Part shown: piece after piece, positions 35,401-46,757 of the stretch | Layout of the letters: every line of letters starts with the position of its first letter | How positions within the stretch are numbered: the stretch's first letter is position 1 | Origin: Tyto alba | Taxonomy: Eukaryota > Chordata > Aves > Strigiformes > Tytonidae | Reading direction: 5' to 3' | Assembly: GCF_018691265.1 (NCBI RefSeq) | Contig: NW_024881330.1 | Span: 15,561,386 to 15,625,385 of the forward strand | DNA: 64,000 bases | The notes under the pieces: generated by a model | The model's database searches: none | What the model saw: the letters and a program-made list of their open reading frames with translations, nothing else | Told to the model about the DNA's origin: nothing | Translations under genes and position numbers: made by a program

Positions 35401-38400
35401 TGCCGCCTCTGCCCTTGTTGCCCTCTCCCCAAACCCTGCTTTGTCTTTGCTGTGGAGCTCGGAGGTCGGCACAGACTCATGCAAAGGGATCCTGGTTCTT
35501 GTCTTAACTGTTTGCTCTGAAGGTGTCAAAAAATCATTGCACTTTGCACCTGCCATCCTTTTCAGGACTGTTCTTCGCTGGCTCCAGCCTGCTGGTGTCT
35601 ATTTCAGTTACTGCTGTCAAGAACCAAAATAATCAGTGGGGCAATTAGGACACACTTCTCTTGGCTCTGTGCATCGAAACATCAGTGAACTGCAGTGAAA
35701 ACAGGTTTTCACCTTTCGTTCTGTTAGCTATTTCTGGTGGCCTGTACTAATAGCCCTTTCTAGCAAAAAGGATTTTTACTTTTCTTTAATTTTTAATGAA
35801 CAATCTTTCTGACACGGGTTGTACTAAAATAATTAACAGTGAGATGGTCTGTGTTGTTTGGGTATAAAACTGGAGATCTAAGGCTTTAGAAATATTGGTG
35901 TGATCCCAGGTTGCCCTGTTGGTGTGCTTACTGGTTACAGCAGTAGTTCTTTCTTACTTTAACTTTAGTCTCAGGGTAACAGTGTTTCACAATAGTCAAT
36001 GCACTGATTACTATAATTGCATTTTGCGGTGCCCTGGTCGTATAGCTAACTGGGCTAATAACGCATGGCATCTAATGAACATTTGGAAGCAAACTTCATT
36101 AGGAAGTGGGTTGAGAATATGCACTGCTCGAGGATAATAGAGGAGACGTATCCTCAATTTTGATGATTAGAACATATGGAAACCTGCAAATATCACAGCA
36201 AAGAGTGAAAGCCATTCCACTGCTACTTACCTTGCATCTACTGCTGCACCATGTCTTTAAAATCTCTCTCTTAAGAAAATCTTTTTTAGAAAAAGGCTGC
36301 CCATTGCAATGAGATCCTGTGCACACAATTTCAGTCTCTATTTTTGCATAACTTTAAAGCATTATCAGGCATGATGTTGAAAACTGGATTTACAATGTAG
36401 AGCTGGTGTTGGCCTTAAGTAAGAAGTGTCTATTGTCACTCTGTGATTGGATCTTAATGCAATTAAAATGAAAAAGGAAACCACCATTGAAAATGGGAAA
36501 TAGATTTCCTAGTGGTGCCTCTGGGGGTGGATGGCTGACATCTGGCTGTTGCCGGAAAGTTGGCCATGTTTTACTGTCCTTGAGGAAATGTGTCCCATTT
36601 TTGCTGTTGTATTGGGTGTGTTGTGTGTATCTCCCTCCAGTTGTGTCCCTGTGTTTCAGACACGTGTTTCTCGCCTCAGGCATGGAGTCTGGTCCTGCAC
36701 AATCTGTCAGGCTATTTGGAGGCATGTAGTTTGAATCTTGCAAGTTAACAGTTGAAGGATCCGAACCATTTTGGATGGTTGTTTTGTTTTTTTGTTTTTT
36801 TTTTTTTTTTTTAAGGTCTTCAGAGATCCCCTTTATACCTCCTTGCCTTCTTTCCCCTCTTCCCCATCTTTAAGCTACTTGACTCTTAATTACAGGTTTT
36901 TCTGGCTGAGTGTATGTGTGTCTCTTTAACAGAAGCAGCATTAAATCCTGCCAGCTCCCCATGCCCCCCTTTTTAAGCTTTTGGTTATCTGCAAAGTTTG
37001 ACATTAATTTTTCAGGGAAATGCATATGTAAGAAGCCTTGCTCAGAGAGCACCTGAGCAATAGGCTCCGGAGTGGCTGCTCTTGCAGCAGGAGCTCGCAG
37101 GGGAGAAGGTCTTTCAGCAGCTACAGTTCATGCATTTGCTTCTTACCTGCTGGTTTCAAACAGTATTAATTTTTATGCATTTATTGTGTTTAATTAAAAG
37201 CAGGGCTGCTTACAGCAGTGCTCGCAGAGATTCTTCCTCCTCCCCCCTCAAATGCAACAAATAGGCATCTGGTATTTGTTTTGTATAACACAATCCCCAT
37301 AAAATGAAGAGTAATAAAACATAATTATCTGTAAAGGCTTGTTTTATAAGCCTAAGAATGAGCTCGTTTCTGCCTTGTTTTGGTCTGTTTGTAAGATAAA
37401 GGATGCCTTTGTATGGTTTTAGCCCATCTCCAAATCAGTAGAGAATCTGTTATTACAGTGTTTTAAACCCTGTTGTGTAAGGTAGTGTGAGTGCATGCAT
37501 GGGATGGCACTGGTGGATCTCTAGGGGTGGGGAGGAGGCTTTTTCTGTTTCTTTTGGAAGATTTTTCCCTTCCAAACAACGGACTTTGGCAAAGTAAGAG
37601 GGAGGAAGATCTGTGGGCTACACAAACAAGGTCAGCATTTCGGAGCTGTGGGCATTGAAGTTGGGTTTGAGACCTTTCTTCATGTGGCTTATCCTGGGCA
37701 GTGTGGAGGACAGTGACGTACGACCACGTTTGTGCTTGCATGTGTGTGAGGACTTCTTGATTTGGCCCTTGTTGTTTTTCTGACAGACCTTAACTGATGC
37801 TGTATCTTCATCTCTTTGGAGCATTGCTGGCTTGATCCACCTCCAGTCTGGTCATCAGGACTCTCAGCACAGGATTCAGCAGTTTTGAAGAGCTTATTAT
37901 ACTCATTTCACCTTAGATTGCTGTTTGCTATTTGTTTGTAGGGCCGTATGCCTTTCTGCTTCCCTTTGGCTTGCTGTCACCCTACAAAAGCCCTTTCAGC
38001 CACCATGGGCTAGCGGGGCTTTTTTTTCTGGGAAAAAGTTAACTGGATCATTTAACTAAATTAGGTATTAGAGGGATGTGTGAGTGTCTTATGGCTGTTC
38101 TAAAGGTAAAGTGTGAAACACAAATCCTTCTAAAAAGCTCAGCATCGAAGTCTATTGTTTGTTTATTTTTCTTTACAATAGTAATAGGCAAAAGTCCACT
38201 TTTTCATAATGAAAACTAAAGGCTGCGTGGCACCTTCAACTCCAGTGTGCTTTGGAATATGTTTGCTTTGACCCCATTCTTTGTACAATTAATTAAAGTG
38301 ATAGAAGAGGAAATACAAATTCCTTCAGCTTTTATGTGAATTGCAGCCTTCTCAAAAGCAAGTATGACTTAGGTATTGCTTTCTCCCTGCAAGGCGAGCC

Positions 38401-39147
38401 TTGCAATTTTGAATCTTGATTAGCAGCTCCTTTTGTTCTTCTGCGAGTCTCGGAAACAATGGGGTTGGGAGCACATAACAAATTGCTAAATGATACCCTT
38501 GTAGAGAGAGAAATCTCCCCCTCTTGAAGCGCCTCACTCCCTGCATCTTTCATTCCATGAAGAGGCTGCAATGGTGCAGCCCCGGGCGCAGCAACCTGCT
38601 GCTGGGGCTCGGAGATGCTCCCCTGGCAAGTCCTGCTTCCTGGGCACGGCTGTGTGCTGAGCTGTCACTGGCCTGTGTTGGAGTCATTTCCTCAAAATAC
38701 ATTTTCCTTGAAATATGCTTTTTTTTTGGTCATCTTATCTGAAGGATACTAGTGTAATCTACACGTTGCTGGCTTTAGTTGTTTAACAGCATTGTTGTGG
38801 CTGCTCTGAGTCTGTAGCCAGCGGATGGCCAGCAGCAGCAGGTAAGGTGTTAGGAGGCACGCGGCTGCCTTATGTGAGTTTACATTATTTTCCATGGCAA
38901 GAAGTCTTTGATCTATTCAAACAGAAGCCTGCCTTCCTCCAGAGAAGCAGAGGATGGGTGGAGGATTGTGCACTGCTGTGTAAATGTGTCCTTTTGCAGC
39001 AAAGTTTTGTCACATGTGAGCTAAATGTGCCATGTATGTCAGAGGCTGCAGAGTCCAGCTACAAGTCAACTGGTCTGAGACATTTGACACCCCCAAACTC
39101 CATATAATGTTCCACTTAGTTTTTCCGTGCAATGTCTGAAATGTGTC
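29426..39147. other. Intron 1 block, nothing firmly recognised
   Basis: AT-rich intronic DNA with short chance open frames. A T18 run lies at 36,795-36,812. Sequence at 29,500-29,640 and 33,320-33,620 is markedly AT-rich and free of recognisable repeats. The 140-codon minus-strand open frame at 32,778-33,200 is treated under findings. Confidence 0.5.
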
Positions 39148-39174
39148 TTTGTTTGCTTGTTTGTTTGTTTTTTT
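39148..39174 (+). repeat. (TTTG)n microsatellite
   Basis: About six TTTG units with one mismatch, ending in a T run. Ordinary intronic simple repeat. Confidence 0.85.
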
Positions 39175-39224
39175 CTGGGGTATTTCTTCTCTTGTGTAAT
39201 GTTGGAAGATATCTCCCCAGAAAG

Positions 39225-39285
39225 TCTACTGGTTGTTAATTAATTAATGTCTGCAAAATGCTCTGAGACCACAGTTGCTTTGCAT
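39225..39285 (+). repeat. MIR-like SINE 3' fragment
   Basis: GTTAATTAATTAATGTCTGC followed by AAAATGCTCTGAGACC matches the far 3' part of amniote MIR-type SINEs (ttaattaatgtctgcaaagtgctctgagatcc). Only the tail is seen. Confidence 0.5.
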
Positions 39286-42200
39286 TCACAACAACAGAAC
39301 CGTATTTAAAAGTTTGGGTAGCTTCTGAGTCAGACTCCTAATTTCTCAGAACAAATGGGTTTCACTTTACCAGTGCAAATGTGTGTGGGGGAAAACAACC
39401 CCCCCAAGCTGTTAGCTTCAGTTGTGCTATCAGTGTGACACGGTCTCATTATTTGTTCTCTTTCCCATTGTGTGCAGAGTGATAGCACTGGATGCATTTT
39501 TTTTAAATGTGACATAAAGCGAAATGCTGTTATTTGCACACATTCTGTGGCACTCATTTTCAAAGTATCTAGGCAACCTTTATGTAGATGACACTCTTAA
39601 CTCAAACTCTTCCATCATTACGAGTGTGGTCCTGTGAGGAGAAGTAGGGTGAAAAAGGGAGGAAAGAAAAAGCTAGCTTGAACTCACTTTGGGCAGCTTG
39701 AGTCACTTGTGAGACTGTAGGAAGAAGCAAAATACACTGAAGATCTCTGCTCCCATACACTGAAACCCTCTACTTCAAACTATTCCATGTTTTTCCTTTG
39801 AGCTTGGTCAGGTAGGGGTATCTCCTGACTCTGCTGGAGCTGACAGTAGAGCTGCCAGGAAAGGGGAATTTCAGGGCTTCTGCAGTCCAGCACCAAGCAG
39901 TGGACTTCCTCGCATGGTTCTCCACTTCAGGCTTAGGAGGATGAGTTCTCCAAAACGTCTGCAGCTGCAGCCCTGGGAAGTATGTATGCTCAGAAAGCTT
40001 TTGAATTCAGCTGTGCTTCCCAGAAAACAAGAGCTGAATGGGGAGGCTCAAAAGAGTTGAAGAGGAAGCTGCCATTGCCCTGTTTGCTTTAAACCCCGTC
40101 AAGAAAGAAGTAAAGATTACTCAGATGAGATTCTTTGAATAAAGATGTGTCCATGGCCTGAGGTGTGACCATGACCCACCAACAGTTCAGATGGAGCCAG
40201 TATCACTACTGCAGTGGCGTGATATCTGGTTGGGAATTGGTCTCAGAAGGCAAAGATGCGCAGGGAGTAATGTGGCCCCAGACTTTGTGTCATGCTGGGT
40301 GTCATCTCTAAGAGCAGTTCTGGCTTCGTTAGATCAAGCAGGCATCCCCCAGGCAGGAGACGATGCCAGTGTAAACGCCACACTGTATGCTGTGGCTAGT
40401 TTGGCAGAAATGCGATTTGTGTCCTTGTGCTTAATACCAATCGAATTTGGGCTGCCAGATGATTGGCAGTGGGCACACTGGTATTAAGGACTACGCTGGT
40501 GGTGTAGGTCAGTGTAGTTGGCCTGTGGTTTGGTCAGAAAACTCATACTTTTTTGCATAACCCTGTTCAGCTGTGGTTTGACAGCAGTGGGGCTTAGTTA
40601 TCTTGTTATCATCCCTTGAGGATGGGGAAAGCTTCATGTCCCTGGCCCAGGGTGCAGGGTTACCGCCCCTCTTGCATTAGCACTGTTGCTACTCTCATCC
40701 CACTGTTGGGATCTTGTGCCAGCTCCACGAGCTCAGCTGGCTCCCTGGCAATGGGTGACGTGTCTGGATGAACACTGAGTGAAAGGCAGAAGGTGGGAAT
40801 GTTTGGATGGGGCAGCAGTGGAGGACAGGCGGCATTGCCTGGGTATACCCAACAGAGACCTGTTAAGGCTGTTGTGGGTCTGTCATCCAGGTGTAGCAGA
40901 GCTTCACCTTGGTCTCCAGCAGTAGAGGGAAAGTTTTAGGAAAAATCCTTAGTGGTGATGAGCCAGAATCAATTGCCTGCATACCTTATGGTCAGTTAAT
41001 TGCAATTAATTTAGTTTCACTTACAGCTTTTTACTTTAAATCTTTGGGCCAAACCCACTGCAAGGGAAAGAAAAGCATTTTTTTTTTTTTTTTCCTTCCT
41101 TTTTCTGCTGCTATTGCTTTTAGATAGAGAAGCCTCTGCCTATTGTGGGAGTCCTCTTTAAATGACAGAGTTCAACATATGACCAGACATTCCCTGCTGC
41201 TTTGAAATATGAAACACCCCACCTTGGTTGTGTGATCTACATGGACTGTGACTGATGTTTGTGTAACACAGAACATCAAGCTCTGCATTTTCTTTAATTA
41301 GCCCATGTCCTTTCTTATGAAAACACAACAAAACAACACACACCACACCCTCCCCTCCCACCCCCTTGCCAAGCCCTTCAACACACAGCATACACAAATC
41401 TTGCTTTGGCCCCCTTGCCCTGGCCTGCTGCTTTTCATGATGTGTTCCCCATCCGACTCTAAAAGGATGGAATGTTCAGAGAACTGATTCCAAAAGACTG
41501 GGACTGTTGGGGAGATAAAATGTTGGGTGCCTGTGATTTACCTTTGCTGGGAGGTGATTCCCTTGGGATCTCGTTGCATTCATGGTGTCAGGGACAGCAT
41601 CTTTCCACGTGCAGCTGGGCTCGCCCAAACGAGGAGGCCAAGCTGGCGGCAGGAGGGAAGGGGAGGCACCGTATGCCACTGTTGCCCCAAGGGCTGGGTT
41701 TTGGGAGGTAGTGGCCCCAGGCAGCTCACCAAGGTTGCCTGGGAAACTGGTGCTGAACAGCAAATGAAGCTCATGTTTCTCAGACTCCCACCTCTGGATC
41801 CCCTTCCCCATCCTCATGTTGCCCCTCTGGTCTATATCAATAGCTGATCTTGGGTGTCTAGCAGTAGCGAGACAGTGAATGCAGCTGTTTCTTAGCAAAT
41901 GCTGAAAGGGAAAAGTTGGGAAAGGCCTAAACAAGTAATTAAAGTGTGGAGAGGAAGAAACGAGATCTCTGTGTTTGAATGCTTTGGGTGGTAAATGAAA
42001 GCTTCCTGTTGCAAGGCAAGACAACTGTGTGTGTAGTCAGAGGTTGGTTTGTTTTTTTTTTGTTGTTTTTTTTTTCTTCTCTGCTCTGCAGAACAGTGTG
42101 ATTCCTTGTGAGATTTGTGGGGGCAGTGGGGAGGAATTGCATACACTAAACCGAAAATCATATCGTAATTGGATACAGTGCATGGTGTTGCTAGTAATGT

Positions 42201-42884
42201 ATACATAAATAGAGCCTCCAGCACTCAGCTCTTCGGTGGAAGACAGGTCTTCTATATTTATCAGGTTTTGCTATTTTTGTAATATGCCATGTTACGCTGT
42301 TGTTAAAAAAAAAAAAAAATCCATATTGGTTCCTAAGTATTATTGTTACCTCATTCTGGGATCAATTGTACCAGACCTTTTTCATTGACTCTGACCTCAC
42401 CATGTTTAAATAGCTGGAAATTACGAGTATTTCTTCACTACAGGAGCACAGAAACAGTGACATCTGAGTTTTTGTTGGTAGTCTCATTTTCTATAGGATT
42501 GTTTTCCTCTGCTTGCAGAAAGTTCTCCATTTCCTACTGAAGCCACTGGGAGCAGCTGCCTCTATAGATTCGCTGTAGGACCAGGATGAGAGTCTGCAAG
42601 GACTTGCTGGCAGAGGCAGCGGGTGGCTCCTCAGCTCGCCATGCAGCTTGACTGATTGTGGTGAAGCTGGCAGTGTCAATTAGCAGAATAATAAGTCTTT
42701 GGAGCCTAAAGAAGTAGAATATATACTTTCAAAAATGCACTCTTTTAAAATAGTACCTACCTTGTACAAGGATGAAAACAGTTTTTACTGTCTTAGACAT
42801 AGCACCAAAGTAAAAAAAAAAAGAAAAAACACTCTGCTATGCAGTGTAGTAAGCAGAGCTGAGGGTTTTGTTTTCTCCAGCTCC
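39286..42884. other. Intron 1 block, nothing recognised
   Basis: Short open frames only, most of them overlapping on both strands in the slightly GC-richer part at 41,500-41,850. T runs occur near 41,076-41,092 and 42,050-42,075. No element family or exon was recognised. Confidence 0.5.
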
Positions 42885-43000
42885 GTTTCAGTTGAGCAAT
42901 TTTGCTGTACATTAGCTTCTTTGTCTGCAAGATGGCATTACTGAATTTTTAGAAGTGCTTCATGATCCTCAGATTAAAGGTATCACATAAAGCTACTTCT
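42885..43000 (+). repeat. MIR-like SINE fragment
   Basis: The stretch follows the MIR 3' half: TTAGCTTCTTTGTCTGCAAG and ATGGCATTAC, then AGAAGTGCTTCATGATCCTC and AGATTAAAGGTATCACATAA, the last matching the gatgaaaggcgctatataa end of amniote MIR-type elements. The tRNA-like head is not seen. Confidence 0.6.
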
Positions 43001-44524
43001 GTTCCTAAATGGGGGGTTTGGGTTAGCTTTTGGTAATATTTGACATGTATATAAAGCTGTGCTCCTGTGTGCAGAAGAAACAGCATGGGATATTTCCGAT
43101 TTCTTTTTTCAGGTGAGGTTTTGTCTTTCTGAGGCCGTGTCCAGAGCCATTCACAAGTAGCCTTCATGGTTACTTGGGAAATGGTGAAAGTCTAGATACT
43201 TTTTTATGGGATTTATGCTTCCAGGCATACTAGTTATTTCAAGTTAAGGGCCTTAGTTAACTCTAAGACAGAGTTGGTGAGACAGGAAAGGAGTCTTATT
43301 ATTGGTAGGCCAGCTGTATATATAATCTTGACTTAATTTTTCTACTACAAAAAGCTAAACCCACCATCTTGGGCCCTGTGATTAATGACAGATTTGCCCG
43401 TAATGATGCTGCTGCTGCTAAGTATCCCCCTGCAGTGATATTTCTTTATTTGACCTCATGTTTGTGGGTGAGTCATGAAAGCTGAGATGGATATAGACTA
43501 CTATAATCTTGACTATATGCTTAATTACGGGGCAGTAAGAGTCAAGCAGATAGCATTTCGGGTAGTTGGTGTGGAGAATAAAGCAACATGGTAAACTGAG
43601 CCCTGGTAGTTCACTTGGGACGGTGCGGTGGGTTGTTATTACATTATGGTGGGAGAAGCTGCCAAGCGAATACTACTGTACAATTAAGTGGGGCTGTTAA
43701 TGGCATGACTGAGCCAATTCATTAATGACAATGGTGTATTCTTGTATCTACTTTCCCTTACAACTTCTGGGTGAAGATACTCAGGGGAAACAAGACCAGT
43801 GGGAAGAAGGGAGGAAAGGAAACTGAAGATCTGGTGCAGATGCAGTGACTTTCTATAAGCCTTTGTTTTCGGAGTCATCTGAAACGCAGCTGTTTCTTGG
43901 ACGGGTTTTATGGAAACCCGGCAGTTCACTGTCAGAGCAATGTACTCCCGACGAAACATCTTCATCTAGATGCTATTTCTGTGCATCTGCTTGTTTGGTG
44001 GGTTGGAAGGAAGTGGAGGAATGATGAAGTTAGTTCTGTCAGGTGGAGGCTTCTGTGCAAAGGGACTGAATCAAGGCAATGTGTGTCCTTTGGCAGAGGA
44101 TATTCTCAGTTACTGGTGTTTTCACAGGCAAATAGCAGTAAACTGCAGGGGCGTTTGAGATAGAAAAATGCATAGACAAAGGTGCCATCTTTGGGGTTTC
44201 AAAGGAAAGCCAAAGTGAAGAGCTGGAGGCTGCAGGCACTTCAGTATTGCCTTAAATATAAACAAAGCTGTTGTCAGACCCATTTCTGTTTATGATTATC
44301 AGTGTCTTTGTTAGGAATTAGTCTGTGACTGGACCTTGTAAGTTTTGGAGATAGGGGAAGATAATAAAGACAACCATAAAACAATCTGCTGTTAGGAAGT
44401 AGTAGCAGGAATGGCTTAGAAAAACAAAATATGCGTGGTTTTTTTTTTTTAAACAGGAAAATAAACATCTGTAGTAGGGAATATATTCATGACCAAGGGT
44501 GTGAAGGTCAATGCTTTCCATTGT
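43001..44524. other. Intron 1 block, nothing recognised
   Basis: AT-rich sequence with a (GCT)4 at about 43,408-43,420 and only short chance open frames. No exon, RNA gene or repeat family was recognised. Confidence 0.5.
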
Positions 44525-44579
44525 AAAAAACAAAACAAACCAAAAACAACAACAAAAACCAAACCAAAACAACCAAAAA
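44525..44579 (+). repeat. 55-bp tract of only A and C
   Basis: A continuous run with no G or T, built from irregular AAAAC, AACC and CAA units. On the opposite strand it is a GGTTTT/GTTTTT-type tract. A low-complexity repeat. Confidence 0.92.
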
Positions 44580-44993
44580 GCCAGAAAACCAGTGTGTGTT
44601 CTGGTTGAGCTGTGCCAGGGTGTGTGAGATGGCCTCTGCCCTGCTGGAGTGGCTCAGCTCCAGGGCTGGATGTGTACTGGGTGGGATGTCTGCTGGGCAT
44701 CAAGAGAATCAGGGCGAGCATCAAGGAGATAAATGTTGTATGTGAAAGCCCAAGGATGGAAAAGGGAGAATTAAGAACTTACAAAGCAGCCCTACATCTT
44801 TTAGTGCAACAACTTTTTCTTCCCTCTCAGCTCTGTTTCTTCCCATATTTGTTAGGAGTATGGTTACCCTGTTTTGGTTTGGGTGGTGAGGAAGTGAGAA
44901 GGTTACTCTGAATTTTTAATGTGAGATATAAACTGTAAACCACATGGGCAACCACACAGTTGAAACAAGCACACTTGTAGCAGAGATGCTCAC

Positions 44994-45173
44994 CATGGCT
45001 TGAAAGACGTCCACATTGACCTGGAGGGCTTCTGGTGTGAGGATATTTGTGTCTGGCACCTTGATTCTAAACCCAACCAAGTCTGAGAGCTGCCAGTGCC
45101 GGATGGTACACCACAGACACGTAATTTCAAAGCACAAGTCTGGTGTGAAGTCACTCCACTGATCCAAATTTCC
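44994..45173 (-). other. Candidate 180-bp antisense exon in EXT1 intron 1
   Basis: On the minus strand a pyrimidine-rich run ending GTTTTGGTTTCTAG (AG at 45,175-45,174) is followed by an open frame of exactly 60 codons and then a donor-like ATG|GTGAGC (GT at 44,993-44,992). The frame begins GNLDQWSDFTPDLCFE and ends QVNVDVFQAM. The stop TAG immediately upstream is the acceptor itself, so as an exon it would be phase 0 at both ends. Third codon positions look richer in G/C than the surroundings. I do not recognise the protein. It could be an exon of a nested antisense gene, a relic of a pseudogene, or chance. Confidence 0.25.
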
Positions 45174-46743
45174 CTAGAAACCAAAACAAAACACAGAAGT
45201 GTGATGATTTTGAGGTAGATCTGACAGGGTCTATGCTGAGCCAGCTATCCCCTGGTGTATCTTAACTCTGATCAGGTGCTGTCTTGCCTGAAACTGGTGT
45301 GAAACCATGGTGGAGGCAGAGGGGACGCAGCTGATGGGGAGGTGCCTTCTGCACTGCAGGTTTCCTGTGTGTTGCAGCTGGGCCTTGGGTAAAGCCCAGG
45401 GCTGATGGGGCCCTGAACTTTAGCAAATTACTCTGGTTTAAAGAGAGTGATTTTCTTTTATACTTGGTAAAAGTCGTGTGCAAGATGTGTTTTTAAATAG
45501 AGTATGTTTGTCTCATATCCCTTTGGCAGAGAGTTTATGTCTATGTAATTACTTAATTTAAATTGGTTTATTTTCTGTCTCCCTCCTGTTATGCAAATTT
45601 TAGATTACATGCTTATGTGTTTTAGGGTTTTTTTTTTTTATACAGAGAATCAGGCATGGTTGCATTGGGAAGCAGGTGTTGCGGTGGTGTTTGAGACACT
45701 TTGCTGCTCCGTGGGCTGGGAGATGCAGGCAGGGGAGTGGAGGCAGAGCTGTGCGGGCAGGGAAGAGGTGCCCAGGGTGGGCAGCACTGCCGTGGGGGGC
45801 TTCTGTAGCCTGTCTGGAGGAGGTCCTCGGTGTGCTGCTCAACGCTGCCGTACCAAGAGTTTAATGGTGGTTGAAGCTTTGCCATAAATGATATCTTGGA
45901 GGGAAGATGTAAAAGATGAGGCATTGCCTGCTGTCAGTCCCTGTACAAGGGATCAAGTCAGCAGCCTGAGCCTCAGCTTCTGGAGACTGAAACATCCAAA
46001 GGATATTGTCTTCTATGGTATTAAAATATAATGCTTGAAAGTATCTCACAACACCAGGGTTTGTTAAACACTGCAGTTGGAGGACTCTGGGAAGTGCTGA
46101 GGTGACTCTGTGTGTGTTTGGGTAAGAGAGCGCAAATAGGATGCTTTGTAAATTATTTTATTTTTTCCTCATTTCCTTTATGGGGCCAGTGTTTGTGTGT
46201 GTGTGTCTAAGTACTTGTTACCGAAATAGTCTCTGAAGCATGTTTGGACTCCATGTCTGACAAATGGTGACTTTTTTCTTCCTAATCACAAATGCTGTCT
46301 GTGTTTTTACTCCGCTTTTTTTTTTTTTGTAATACCACAAAGGCTGATCCGACATGCAGTGCACGTTTTCCCTGTTAAATTATGCCCTGGAAGTTTTGAC
46401 CTCTAGCATTTCATAGTAGCTTGTAAATTATGTATGGAAATGTTCTGTATTGTTACTGTATGAACTCGGTGGAGAGGGGGTGTCTGAGTTGCTCGATTTG
46501 GTACCAAGCTTGAGATTTTTCCCTGTTCCTTCCAAAACTTGTAGCATCATGCTATTTTACACTCACTTATTGTATTGAAGATAACTTTTGTCTTTGCATG
46601 CAGAAAACCTGGAGTTGCTCTTAGCCAGATTAAAATAATGGATCACTTGAAAGAATATTGCCTAGTATTTATTGCTGCTCACCAGAGGATAATTTCAATA
46701 AGAATTTATCATATTTATTCAGCAGTAGACTAATAAATTCAGA
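45174..46743. other. Intron 1 block, nothing recognised
   Basis: Contains a T13 run near 45,628, a short (GT)6 at about 46,195-46,206 and a T12 run near 46,318. Open frames at 45,590-45,925 occur on both strands and lack support. Confidence 0.5.
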
Positions 46744-46757
46744 TTTGTTTAAACAAA
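46744..46757. promoter_or_regulatory. Perfect 14-bp palindrome, forkhead-type double site
   Basis: TTTGTTTAAACAAA is a perfect inverted repeat and contains TGTTTA on both strands, the core recognised by forkhead factors. It sits in an AT-rich, repeat-free block. Binding is inferred only from the motif. Confidence 0.35.
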
